Of a stretch of DNA of 14,683 bases, positions 7,296 through 12,735 are shown piece after piece (position 1 is the stretch's first letter; the number at the start of each line of letters is the position of its first letter). The DNA is taken from positions 1 through 14,683 of the forward strand of contig JASEGW010000027.1 of NCBI GenBank assembly GCA_030017825.1. Reading direction: 5' to 3'. The notes under the pieces are model-generated. The model worked only from the letters and a program-made list of their open reading frames with translations. It made no database searches and was not told the DNA's origin. This DNA is from a bacterium. GTDB taxonomy: Bacteria > UBA9089 > JAHJRX01. The translations under genes were made by a program, and so were the position numbers.

Positions 7296-8594
7296 ATGTT
7301 AAGAGTTTCTAATCGGACTTTATCTGATACAGTAATGGCAAATCTTAGAAAAAATTTACAAAGTATGGAAAAATTGCATTATCAATTATCTTCTGGAAAA
7401 AAAGTGCGTATTCCTTCTGATGATCCCATAGCTACCGTAACTTCTATGCGAGCCAAAACCTTAATATCTGAATGCGAACAATATGATCGAAATATTAATG
7501 ACGGAGAAATTTGGGTTAATACAGCAGATCGAGTTTTAGATGATATGGGAAATATGTTTCATCGTGTTAGAGCGCTTACGGTCCAAGGAGCCAATGATAT
7601 TCTAAATCAAGACGATCGGGATGCTGTAGCTTTGGAGATAAATCAAATAGTAGAAGAAGCTGTAAGATTAGCCAATACTAATTTTGCTGGACGTTATATA
7701 TTCTCGGGTACTTTAACCCAAACTAAGTCTTTTCTATGTAAGACGGGTGAGGAAACTGGCAATCAAAATTTAACCCATAAAAATGGCACGGTGCGCACAG
7801 GTATAAACAGGACAAATATCGTTAAAGTAGAATATCAAGGAAATCAAGAAGCTGTTTATCGAGAAATTGGTGCTGGAGTTACAATTCAGATTAATGTAGC
7901 TGGAGATGATGTATTTTCAGCTACTACCCATCGTGTTACTATGGGTTCTACGAAAACTAGTCCCACTGATCCGCTGAACTATGGAACGGGTGTTATTAGA
8001 ATTAATGGAAAAGAGATATTTTATGAAAATAATTCTTCTTTAAATAATATTCGAGATAAGATAAATGCAGCTAAGGTAGGCATAACAGCAAGCGTGATTC
8101 AAGATGGACCAAACTTTCGTCTTTCTTTACTTAGTGACCGGCCAGCAGAAATATGGATGGAAGATGTAGGTGCAGGTAATTTGCTAAGTAGTTTACAATT
8201 TGTTAATGGAACACAATCTCCCCCCAACAATATTCATACTAATGCTACTATCGAGAGAATAGATTTATTTCAAGCAATTATAAACATTAGAGATGATTTA
8301 TATAAAGGTGAGGGAGAAAAACTTTCCACCACTGATTTAAAAAATTTAGATAATGCTTTAAATAACTTTTTAGGATGGCGGGCTCAACAGGGAGCTAAGA
8401 TTAATCGCATGGAAACTGCTACTGATTTTAATGAAGACACTATTATTTACACTAAGGATTTAGAAAGTAAAGCTGAAGGAGTGGATGTAGCTGAGGTAAT
8501 TATGAATTTAAAGATTCAAGAGACAGCTCAGCGATCATCTTTAGCTTCTGGAGCAAGGTTGATTCAACCTAGTCTAATAGATTTTCTAAGATAA
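7296..8594 (+). CDS. flgL: Flagellar hook-associated protein 3
   Basis: FlgL is the second junction protein, on which the flagellin filament grows. The 432-residue product starts with the flagellin-like coil MLRVSNRTLSDTVMANL and SSGKKVRIPSDDP, and ends in the family C-terminus (VAEVIMNLKIQETAQRSSLA and SLIDFLR). It is longer than the common length of about 300; the extra part is a middle domain with a flagellin IN-type motif near residues 231-275 (RINGKEIFYE ... NNIRDKINAAKVGI) resembling the one in flgK. The ATG at 7296 is preceded by GAAGGTGA. Its stop codon TAA shares its last base with a repeat element (8594-8650), so the message probably ends in or near that hairpin. B. subtilis has yviE between flgL and fliW; here there is none. 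Confidence 0.95.
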   Translation: MLRVSNRTLSDTVMANLRKNLQSMEKLHYQLSSGKKVRIPSDDPIATVTSMRAKTLISECEQYDRNINDGEIWVNTADRVLDDMGNMFHRVRALTVQGANDILNQDDRDAVALEINQIVEEAVRLANTNFAGRYIFSGTLTQTKSFLCKTGEETGNQNLTHKNGTVRTGINRTNIVKVEYQGNQEAVYREIGAGVTIQINVAGDDVFSATTHRVTMGSTKTSPTDPLNYGTGVIRINGKEIFYENNSSLNNIRDKINAAKVGITASVIQDGPNFRLSLLSDRPAEIWMEDVGAGNLLSSLQFVNGTQSPPNNIHTNATIERIDLFQAIINIRDDLYKGEGEKLSTTDLKNLDNALNNFLGWRAQQGAKINRMETATDFNEDTIIYTKDLESKAEGVDVAEVIMNLKIQETAQRSSLASGARLIQPSLIDFLR

Positions 8595-8650
8595 CCTGAG
8601 TTTGACATAAGAATATGTTCCTTTATTTTAAGTTTAAATCGAACTCAGGT
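8594..8650. repeat. Dispersed palindromic (MITE-like) element, copy 3, internally deleted
   Basis: Begins ACCTGAGTTTGA and ends TCGAACTCAGGT, 57 bp in all. The left 45 bases follow the copy at 13831-13940, then the sequence jumps to the right terminus; the join lies in a TTTAA present in both halves, as expected for deletion between short direct repeats. As with copy 2, its first base is the last base of the upstream stop codon. Confidence 0.88.
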
Positions 8651-8662
8651 TAATATAGTAAA

Positions 8663-8701
8663 CATTGATAAATAAAGATAAAAAATCTATAAATATCAAT
8701 G
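8663..8701. repeat. 8-bp inverted repeat upstream of the fliW promoter
   Basis: CATTGATA at 8663-8670 is mirrored exactly by TATCAATG at 8694-8701, 23 bases before the -35 box of the fliW promoter. It could be an operator or a chance AT-rich pair. Confidence 0.35.
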
Positions 8702-8723
8702 CTAAATGTATATAAAATATTCC

Positions 8724-8752
8724 TTGACAATAAATAAAGATTACTTTAGAAT
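8724..8752 (+). promoter_or_regulatory. Sigma-70-type promoter for fliW-csrA
   Basis: A perfect TTGACA (8724-8729) and TAGAAT (8747-8752) stand 17 bases apart. Transcription would start near 8759, about 25 bases before fliW. This gives the two regulators a supply independent of the sigma-28 class. Confidence 0.82.
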
Positions 8753-8783
8753 ACCTTATAGTTAGTTATGTGAGGAGGTTTTT

Positions 8784-9260
8784 GTGGGTTTGAAACTTAA
8801 GAGTAAGCCTTTTGGAGAAATAGAGATTGAAAATCCAGTAATTATTGAAATTAAAGATGGAATCATAGGATTTGAGGCTAAAAAGAAATATGTACTTTTA
8901 GACTCTAAAGAAGAAGGTATTTTTAAGTGGATGCAATCTATTGATGATCAAGAGTTGGCTTTTATTGTGATTTCTCCAGAAGTTTTTCATCCTAACTATA
9001 AATTGGAAGCTAGTGAGGAGGATTTAAGATCTATTGGACTGGAGAGCTCAGAAGAGGTAGTATATTTAGCCATTGTTGTGGTTCCAGAAGATCCTTCTAA
9101 AATGAGTGCAAATCTTCAAGCTCCTATTGTAATTAACCCAAAGACTTTTCTTGCTAAACAGATAATTTCTACCAATCCTCAATATACAGTAAGGCATTAT
9201 ATTCTTGATGAAATGCAAGATAATGTTTCTCAACAAGAAAAAGCAGTTAATCAGAAATAA
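8784..9260 (+). CDS. fliW: Flagellar assembly factor FliW (CsrA antagonist)
   Basis: In B. subtilis FliW binds either flagellin or CsrA; when flagellin is exported, freed FliW removes CsrA from the flagellin message. The 158-residue product follows the FliW pattern: KPFGEIEIENPVIIEIKDGI followed by GFE near the start, a central DDQELAFIVISPE, and VVPEDPSKMSANLQAPIVIN then QIISTNPQYTVRHYI near the end. The start is GTG at 8784, chosen because GAGGAGG (8772-8778) stands at proper distance and no usable ATG lies nearby. It is 18 bases upstream of csrA and in the same order as in B. subtilis, with flagellin genes directly after, which supports the partner-switch role here. Confidence 0.96.
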   Translation: MGLKLKSKPFGEIEIENPVIIEIKDGIIGFEAKKKYVLLDSKEEGIFKWMQSIDDQELAFIVISPEVFHPNYKLEASEEDLRSIGLESSEEVVYLAIVVVPEDPSKMSANLQAPIVINPKTFLAKQIISTNPQYTVRHYILDEMQDNVSQQEKAVNQK

Positions 9261-9278
9261 GGAGAATATTAATTAAAT

Positions 9279-9524
9279 ATGCTAGTTTTAGCACGAAAAC
9301 GGGATCAAAGTATTATGATTGGGGATGATGTAGAGATAGTTATAGTAGATATTTATGGCGACCAAGTTAAATTAGGAGTTAATGCACCGCGGCATATTGC
9401 TGTGCATAGAAGAGAAGTTTATGAAGAGGTGCAGAAAGAAAATATTAGGGCTGCCGAAGCTAAAACTAAAGAAATTGGCAAATTAGATTTATTATTAAAG
9501 AAAAAACTAAATAAAAAGAAATAA
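9279..9524 (+). CDS. csrA: Carbon storage regulator CsrA, mRNA-binding translational repressor
   Basis: CsrA is a small dimeric protein that binds GGA motifs in RNA hairpin loops and near ribosome binding sites. The 81-residue protein begins MLVLARKRDQSIMIGDDVEI, has the central VKLGVNAPRHIAVHRREVYE with the arginine needed for RNA binding, and ends with a long lysine-rich tail (LLLKKKLNKKK). Most CsrA proteins have 60-75 residues, so the tail is extended, as in forms that respond to FliW. The GGAG at 9261-9264 stands about 14 bases before the ATG, longer than usual, which may lower its translation. It lies between fliW and the flagellins, whose leaders carry matching GGA hairpins. I saw no terminator after it. 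Confidence 0.97.
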   Translation: MLVLARKRDQSIMIGDDVEIVIVDIYGDQVKLGVNAPRHIAVHRREVYEEVQKENIRAAEAKTKEIGKLDLLLKKKLNKKK

Positions 9525-9601
9525 ATAGATTAAAATGACTGTCTGATATAAATATTTAGCTGTATTTTGCTAAAAAGATTAAATATAAGCTAAAATATAC
9601 C

Positions 9602-9629
9602 TAAATATTTTTAAAGTTTTTGCCGATAT
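9602..9629 (+). promoter_or_regulatory. Sigma-28-type promoter upstream of the first flagellin
   Basis: GCCGATAT at 9622-9629 is one base from the sigma-28 -10 consensus. TAAATATT (9602-9609) is the likely -35 box, one base further than the usual spacing (TAAA then 16 bases). A better -35 match, TAAAGTTT at 9612, is far too close to be used. A transcript would start near 9636. Confidence 0.72.
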
Positions 9630-9690
9630 ATAGTAAAGAGATAAAATTTAATAATTAAAAAAAGGGGAGGGAAATACAAGGATGTAAAAA

Positions 9691-9707
9691 AAGTCCATGG
9701 AGGACTT
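9691..9707 (+). promoter_or_regulatory. CsrA-type hairpin with AUGGA loop
   Basis: AAGTCC (9691-9696) pairs perfectly with GGACTT (9702-9707) around the five-base loop ATGGA. This is the preferred CsrA target: A-N-GGA in a short apical loop. It lies about 55 nt after the predicted transcription start. Confidence 0.65.
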
Positions 9708-9727
9708 AAGTAGGAATAAGAAATTTC

Positions 9728-9771
9728 AAGGCTTATTACCAAAAGACATCTTTGTGTAATAAGCCTTTTTT
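9728..9771 (+). terminator. Intrinsic terminator upstream of the first flagellin
   Basis: AAGGCTTATTAC (9728-9739) pairs with GTAATAAGCCTT (9756-9767) over 12 bases, a second short stem (AAAGA/TCTTT) forms inside the loop, and a run of six T (9766-9771) follows. It stands between the sigma-28-type promoter and the flagellin start, so it must limit or divide transcription of the region. Confidence 0.85.
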
Positions 9772-9803
9772 ATTGCTTATGAATGAGAAACCGGAGGTGA
9801 GAA

Positions 9804-9845
9804 ATGAAAAAAGATATTGATTCCAAGTTAGTAAAATATGGATGA
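9804..9845 (+). CDS. Possible 13-residue leader peptide
   Basis: An ATG at 9804 follows a strong ribosome binding site, GGAGGTGA (9793-9800), with three to four bases to the start, and opens MKKDIDSKLVKYG before a TGA. It lies after the terminator and before the first flagellin. The TGA overlaps the ATG of a second small frame. I know no family for it; it may be a leader peptide, the remnant of a gene such as the missing flgM, or not translated, with GGAGG serving as another CsrA site. Confidence 0.35.
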   Translation: MKKDIDSKLVKYG

Positions 9846-9895
9846 ATGAATCTAAAAAAATACCAACCATAAATTTGAGGAGTAAACCTTATTAA
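9842..9895 (+). CDS. Possible 17-residue peptide overlapping the previous stop
   Basis: Starts in an ATGA overlap with the stop of the 13-residue frame, the usual layout of translationally coupled genes, and reads MNESKKIPTINLRSKPY. It has no ribosome binding site of its own. Together the two frames might be one small gene broken by a frameshift; no known family is recognisable. Confidence 0.22.
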   Translation: MNESKKIPTINLRSKPY

Positions 9896-9900
9896 AAATC

Positions 9901-9939
9901 TCTTAGATCAGGGAGGATTTAAGAACAAATCAAGGAGGA
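9901..9939 (+). promoter_or_regulatory. CsrA-type hairpin plus GGA-containing Shine-Dalgarno, first flagellin
   Basis: TCTTAGATC (9901-9909) pairs with GATTTAAGA (9916-9924; one G-U) around the loop AGGGAG, which shows A-N-GGA. The Shine-Dalgarno AAGGAGGA (9932-9939) holds a second A-N-GGA 22 bases further on. Two such sites, one in a hairpin loop and one on the ribosome binding site, are how CsrA blocks hag translation in B. subtilis. Confidence 0.7.
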
Positions 9940-9948
9940 TTAATAATC

Positions 9949-10797
9949 ATGAGAATAATGCATAACATTAGTTCCTTAATTGCCCGCCGAAATTTGGAAA
10001 ATAGCAACCATTTACTTTTAAAAAACTTAGAAAAATTATCTTCTGGATATCGTATTAATCGCGCATCTGACGATGCTGCTGGATTAGCAATTTCTGAAAA
10101 ATTTAGAACTCAAGTTGCAGGATTAGAACAAGCTATAAAGAATACTCGAGATGGTATTTCTCTTATTCAAACAGCAGAAGGTGCTTTAACCGAAATCCAA
10201 ATGATGGTTCAGCGTATGCGGGTATTAGCTGTTCAATGCGCTAACGAAACATATACCTCAACTGATCGCAGTCAGGCACAAGTGGAAGTAAAGCAATTAA
10301 TTGAAGAAATAGATCGCATGGCGTCTGCTGTACAATTTAATACTAAACAGCTATTTAAAGGTCATTTTGACCCTGATACAAAAATAGATGGTAAAGATGG
10401 GGAACCTCTTAGACTTCATATTGGAGCCAATAAAGATGAAATTCTAAGAATTACCATTAAACGATTTACAGCTAGTGGGTTAAATATTCTTAATCAAAGC
10501 ATTTCTACTATGATGAAAGCAGAAAGTGCCATAACAAGATTTCAAAGTGCTATTAATCTAATCTCTATTCAAAGAGCAAATTTTGGTGCTTATGAAAATA
10601 GATTAGACCATATTATAAATGGATTAGGAATTGCATATGAAAATATGTCAGCTAGCGAATCTCGTATCAAAGACTTAGATATGGCTATGGAAATGTCTGA
10701 TTTTACTAAAAATCAAATATTGGCTCAAGCAGGAACAGCAATGCTAGCTCAATCTAATTCTCAGCCTCAAATGGTTCTTCAGCTTTTAGGCGGATAA
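9949..10797 (+). CDS. fliC: Flagellin, first and most divergent copy
   Basis: Flagellin is the filament subunit, exported through the flagellum and polymerised on FlgL. The 282-residue protein has only the conserved terminal domains: the N-terminal part (MRIMHNISSLIARRNLENSN, KNLEKLSSGYRINRASDDAA, QTAEGALTEIQMMVQRMR) and the C-terminal part (NRLDHIINGLGIAYENMSAS, ESRIKDLDMAMEMSDFTKNQ, ending VLQLLGG). The surface-exposed variable domain is missing, so this is a minimal flagellin of about the size of B. subtilis Hag or smaller. It is clearly less similar to the other three than they are to each other, has a cysteine in AVQCANE, and carries a short extra loop (DPDTKIDGKDGEP) before the shared HIGANKDEI. 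It may occupy a special part of the filament. The ATG at 9949 follows AAGGAGGA at ideal distance. The leader carries a sigma-28-type promoter, terminator and CsrA-type hairpin. Confidence 0.96.
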   Translation: MRIMHNISSLIARRNLENSNHLLLKNLEKLSSGYRINRASDDAAGLAISEKFRTQVAGLEQAIKNTRDGISLIQTAEGALTEIQMMVQRMRVLAVQCANETYTSTDRSQAQVEVKQLIEEIDRMASAVQFNTKQLFKGHFDPDTKIDGKDGEPLRLHIGANKDEILRITIKRFTASGLNILNQSISTMMKAESAITRFQSAINLISIQRANFGAYENRLDHIINGLGIAYENMSASESRIKDLDMAMEMSDFTKNQILAQAGTAMLAQSNSQPQMVLQLLGG

Positions 10798-10854
10798 TTA
10801 ATTTATAGGAGGACTACATAAATAATATATAATCGTATGAAAAATTATTCAAAA

Positions 10855-10982
10855 AGCCAGGGGGAATAGTATTATAAATAAGATATACAAATAAGTATAT
10901 AAAAGTTAAAGAAGTTATTTATTCTAATTCCTGAATTCTAAATTCTGATTACCTGAAAATTTGCATAATATTTCCCCTGGCT
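10855..10982 (+). promoter_or_regulatory. Large hairpin after the first flagellin
   Basis: AGCCAGGGGGAA (10855-10866) pairs with TTTCCCCTGGCT (10971-10982) over 12 bases with one G-U, and pairing continues inward to 10872/10965 with one mismatch. It encloses about 92 bases rich in AATTCT/GAATTC-like units. No T-run follows, so it is more likely a 3'-end stabiliser, processing site or repeat element than a plain terminator. An AGGAGG purine stretch without a start codon lies between it and the flagellin stop (10808-10813). Confidence 0.55.
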
Positions 10983-11017
10983 GCAAAATAGTAATCACCT
11001 GAAAAAACAGTAATAAA

Positions 11018-11090
11018 ATTTAGCTGCTGATACTGAGTATTAACAGCCTTACAAAAAACCCTCCTTAATACTTAGTGTTGGCCGCTAAAT
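11018..11090 (+). promoter_or_regulatory. 26-bp hairpin exposing an anti-Shine-Dalgarno loop
   Basis: Positions 11018-11043 pair with 11065-11090 with a single mismatch (11025/11083) and four G-U pairs on the + strand transcript. Those four would be A-C mismatches in a - strand transcript, so the fold favours + strand RNA. The 21-base loop (11044-11064) ends in ACCCTCC. Loop plus stem base, AACCCTCCTT (11057-11066), is an exact ten-base complement of the ribosome binding region of the second flagellin (11405-11414). Confidence 0.5.
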
Positions 11091-11121
11091 CAAGCTTAGA
11101 TAATTTATAACTGTATAACTG

Positions 11122-11142
11122 ATATTTAATGGCCATAAATAT
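11122..11142 (+). promoter_or_regulatory. UGGCCA-loop hairpin 1 (second flagellin leader)
   Basis: ATATTTA (11122-11128) pairs perfectly with TAAATAT (11136-11142) around the seven-base loop ATGGCCA. The loop contains the self-complementary six bases UGGCCA. Three further hairpins with the same loop but other stems lie in the leaders of the third and fourth flagellins. Confidence 0.45.
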
Positions 11143-11369
11143 TTGGTTATTTGGTTATAAGAAATTCTAGCAAATAAAATGGAAAGGCCAACTATTTTAC
11201 AGCTTGGATTAGGATTTTATCTAAGAAAAACCCTTTATATTTCATATATTTCATAATTTATACTCAAATAAAAAATATTATTAGTAATATATAAGCATTA
11301 TAAGCATATGAATTAGGAATAATAAAGATAAAGGGGCGGTTGTAGCGACCATAATTTTGTAGCAAGATA
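11143..11369. other. Rest of the leader of the second flagellin
   Basis: No gene is visible. It contains a tandem TTTGGTTA pair (11143-11158), a GGCCAA in a possible weak five-base stem (about 11177-11199), and a small GGTTG-TAG-CGACC hairpin (11338-11350). TTTATA and TATACT (11234-11239, 11259-11264) are possible but poorly spaced promoter boxes; no sigma-28 box was found for this flagellin. Confidence 0.4.
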
Positions 11370-11414
11370 CTTTCAGAGTAGGGAGATTCTGAAAGAAGAT
11401 TATCAAGGAGGGTT
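11370..11414 (+). promoter_or_regulatory. CsrA-type hairpin plus GGA-containing Shine-Dalgarno, second flagellin
   Basis: CTTTCAGA (11370-11377) pairs perfectly with TCTGAAAG (11388-11395); the ten-base loop GTAGGGAGAT shows A-N-GGA at 11380-11384. The Shine-Dalgarno AAGGAGGG (11405-11412) has a second A-N-GGA 25 bases on. Confidence 0.7.
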
Positions 11415-11420
11415 AAGAAT

Positions 11421-12242
11421 ATGAGAATCATGCAAAATATAACCGCCTATACCGCTCATAGGCATTTTGGAAACACTAATAATCGTGTTGGTAAAAATCT
11501 AGAAAAATTATCTTCAGGATATCGGATTAACCGAGCTGCTGACGATGCCGCAGGTTTGGCAGTGTCCGAAAAGATGAGAACTCAGGTAAATGGTTTGTCT
11601 CAAGCTCGTAGGAATGCATTAGATGGAGTATCACTCATTCAGACTGCAGAAGCAGCTATGCATGAAATGCATACTATGCTTCAAAGAATGAGAACATTGG
11701 CTGTGCAAACTTCTAACGGGACTTATACTAGTAAAGATAGGTCATTAGTTCAGACTGAAATAAGTCAATTAATTGATGAAATTGATCGCTTATCAAGTGC
11801 CACCCAATTTAACGAATTAAATGTATTAAAACTAAGTTCAAGCATTAGATTCCATATTGGAGCAAATAAAGACGAAATAATGTCAGTTAATATTGGGGTC
11901 ATAGGAGCTAGTGAAATAGGGATAAAGAAAAGTGGTGTTAAATTATCTATTTCCACTATTACTAAGGCAGAAAGTGCAATTGCAGTATTAACTAGTAGTA
12001 TAAATACTATATCTACTAAAAGAGCATTACTTGGAGCATTGCAAAATAGATTAGATCATACTTTAAATGCCTTAGGTATTGCCCATGAAAACATGGCTGC
12101 TAGTGAAGCTAGGATAAAAGACCTTGATATGGCCGAAGAAATGATGGATTTCACTAAGAATCAAATATTAATGCAAGCTGGAACTTCCATGTTAGCTCAG
12201 GCAAATCAGGTACCTCAGAGTGTATTAGCTCTATTAGGATAA
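11421..12242 (+). CDS. fliC: Flagellin, second copy
   Basis: The 273-residue protein is a minimal flagellin made only of the conserved terminal domains. Visible landmarks are MRIMQNITAYTAHRHFGNTN, KNLEKLSSGYRINRAADDAA, QRMRTLAVQTSNGTYTS, FHIGANKDEI in the short middle, then QNRLDHTLNALGIAHENMAA and DFTKNQILMQAGTSMLAQAN before the end at ALLG. By eye it is about 70 percent identical to the third copy and clearly further from the first, so these arose by later duplication. The ATG at 11421 follows AAGGAGGG at good distance. A strong hairpin follows nine bases after the stop. Unlike the first and fourth copies it has no visible sigma-28-type promoter; its 623-base leader region instead holds large hairpins, so it may be made by read-through from the first copy. 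Confidence 0.96.
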   Translation: MRIMQNITAYTAHRHFGNTNNRVGKNLEKLSSGYRINRAADDAAGLAVSEKMRTQVNGLSQARRNALDGVSLIQTAEAAMHEMHTMLQRMRTLAVQTSNGTYTSKDRSLVQTEISQLIDEIDRLSSATQFNELNVLKLSSSIRFHIGANKDEIMSVNIGVIGASEIGIKKSGVKLSISTITKAESAIAVLTSSINTISTKRALLGALQNRLDHTLNALGIAHENMAASEARIKDLDMAEEMMDFTKNQILMQAGTSMLAQANQVPQSVLALLG

Positions 12243-12250
12243 TAAATAAT

Positions 12251-12275
12251 TGAGGGGAAGAGTTCCTTCCCCTCA
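12251..12275 (+). terminator. Hairpin after the second flagellin
   Basis: TGAGGGGAAG (12251-12260) pairs exactly with CTTCCCCTCA (12266-12275) around a five-base loop. It starts nine bases after the flagellin stop. Only a short T-run (CCTTTAA) follows, so termination may be partial; the third copy has a similar GGGGAAG hairpin with a better T-run. Confidence 0.75.
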
Positions 12276-12368
12276 CCTTTAAAAACAGAAGTCAGAAGAT
12301 AGAGAACAAATAGTAGCGTAAGATCATAAATCTGACATATTATTACCAAAAGAAAGGAGGTGAAGAAG

Positions 12369-12429
12369 AGTTTTAGTAGTTTGAAGTATTCATTATAAAG
12401 ATTGATGCCTATTTCAAGCTACTAAAACT
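12369..12429 (+). promoter_or_regulatory. 17-bp hairpin behind an orphan ribosome-binding-like site
   Basis: AGTTTTAGTAGTTTGAA (12369-12385) pairs with 12413-12429 with one G-U pair. Directly before it stands AAAGGAGGTGA (12353-12363), a near-perfect Shine-Dalgarno with no start codon in range. The preceding TTATTACCAAAAGA is identical to part of the terminator before the first flagellin (9733-9746), so this may be a rearranged remnant of that leader. Confidence 0.45.
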
Positions 12430-12449
12430 AAATTTAGTTACCAGAAAGT

Positions 12450-12482
12450 TTTATCTTAAGTCTGGCCAAAATTTAAGATAAA
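12450..12482 (+). promoter_or_regulatory. UGGCCA-loop hairpin 2 (third flagellin leader)
   Basis: TTTATCTTAA (12450-12459) pairs with TTAAGATAAA (12473-12482) around GT-CTGGCCA-AAAT. The loop is larger than in the other three hairpins, but the core CTGGCCA is the same. Confidence 0.45.
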
Positions 12483-12494
12483 TTCCCAAAGGAG

Positions 12495-12547
12495 CATTTT
12501 AAGGTATGAATGGTAATCTGGCCAATTACTAAAAAGTACTTAAAATG
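12495..12547 (+). promoter_or_regulatory. UGGCCA-loop hairpin 3, two-tiered (third flagellin leader)
   Basis: An outer stem CATTTTAAG/CTTAAAATG (12495-12503, 12539-12547) encloses an inner stem TGGTAAT/ATTACTA (12511-12517, 12525-12531; one G-U) with apical loop CTGGCCA (12518-12524). A tiny frame of eight codons (12506-12532) lies inside, preceded by AAAGGAG; I doubt it is a gene. Confidence 0.5.
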
Positions 12548-12656
12548 TTAAAAACTATTATTTAGATAACTCCAGAGTAATTATAATGTCAATACTAGTA
12601 AGATATTATTTTAACAAAGGATAAATCTAGTAGCTTAAGGAGAAAACCTTATAAAA

Positions 12657-12676
12657 AGCCTTAAAGGATTGGGGCT
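12657..12676 (+). promoter_or_regulatory. CsrA-type hairpin, third flagellin
   Basis: AGCCTT (12657-12662) pairs with GGGGCT (12671-12676; two G-U) around the loop AAAGGATT, which shows A-N-GGA. The Shine-Dalgarno of the gene (AGGGAGGA, 12720-12727) has another GGA about 56 bases further. The spacing is longer and the stem weaker than in the other three leaders. An alternative fold pairs TCTCTTT (12676-12682) with AAAGAGA (12699-12705). Confidence 0.55.
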
Positions 12677-12687
12677 CTCTTTTGGCA

Positions 12688-12695
12688 GGGGGGGG
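12688..12695 (+). repeat. Run of eight G upstream of the third flagellin
   Basis: An uninterrupted G8 in an AT-rich leader, 25 bases before the Shine-Dalgarno, in the loop of a possible stem (12676-12682 with 12699-12705). Such runs change length easily by slippage; its length could also be a sequencing error. Confidence 0.8.
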
Positions 12696-12735
12696 CTTAA
12701 AGAGAAACTAATAAATTTCAGGGAGGATCAATGAT

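Larger units (their letters stand above)
9636..9771 (+). ncRNA. Candidate GGA-rich small RNA or attenuated leader, copy A
   Basis: Between the sigma-28-type promoter and an intrinsic terminator lies a stretch of about 136 nt without an open frame. It carries six GGA triplets (9666, 9670, 9680, 9699, 9702, 9713), three of them in the A-N-GGA form favoured by CsrA, one in the loop of a clean hairpin (9691-9707). The same order of promoter, GGA hairpin and terminator recurs upstream of the fourth flagellin. It could be a CsrA-titrating RNA, or the first part of a flagellin leader whose transcription is limited by the terminator. Ends are estimated, not measured. Confidence 0.5.

Noticed and set aside
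9612..9629. TAAAGTTT at 9612 as -35 of the sigma-28-type promoter
   Set aside because: It is only two bases from the -10 box, whereas 11 are needed; TAAATATT at 9602 fits better.
12506..12532. Eight-codon frame inside UGGCCA-loop hairpin 3
   Set aside because: Very short, its codons coincide with the hairpin loop and stem, and the other UGGCCA hairpins contain no such frame.
12683..12698. TTGGCA...GC before the third flagellin as a sigma-54 promoter
   Set aside because: The GG and GC elements are one base too close and the -12 region lacks TTGC; the match is carried by the G-run.
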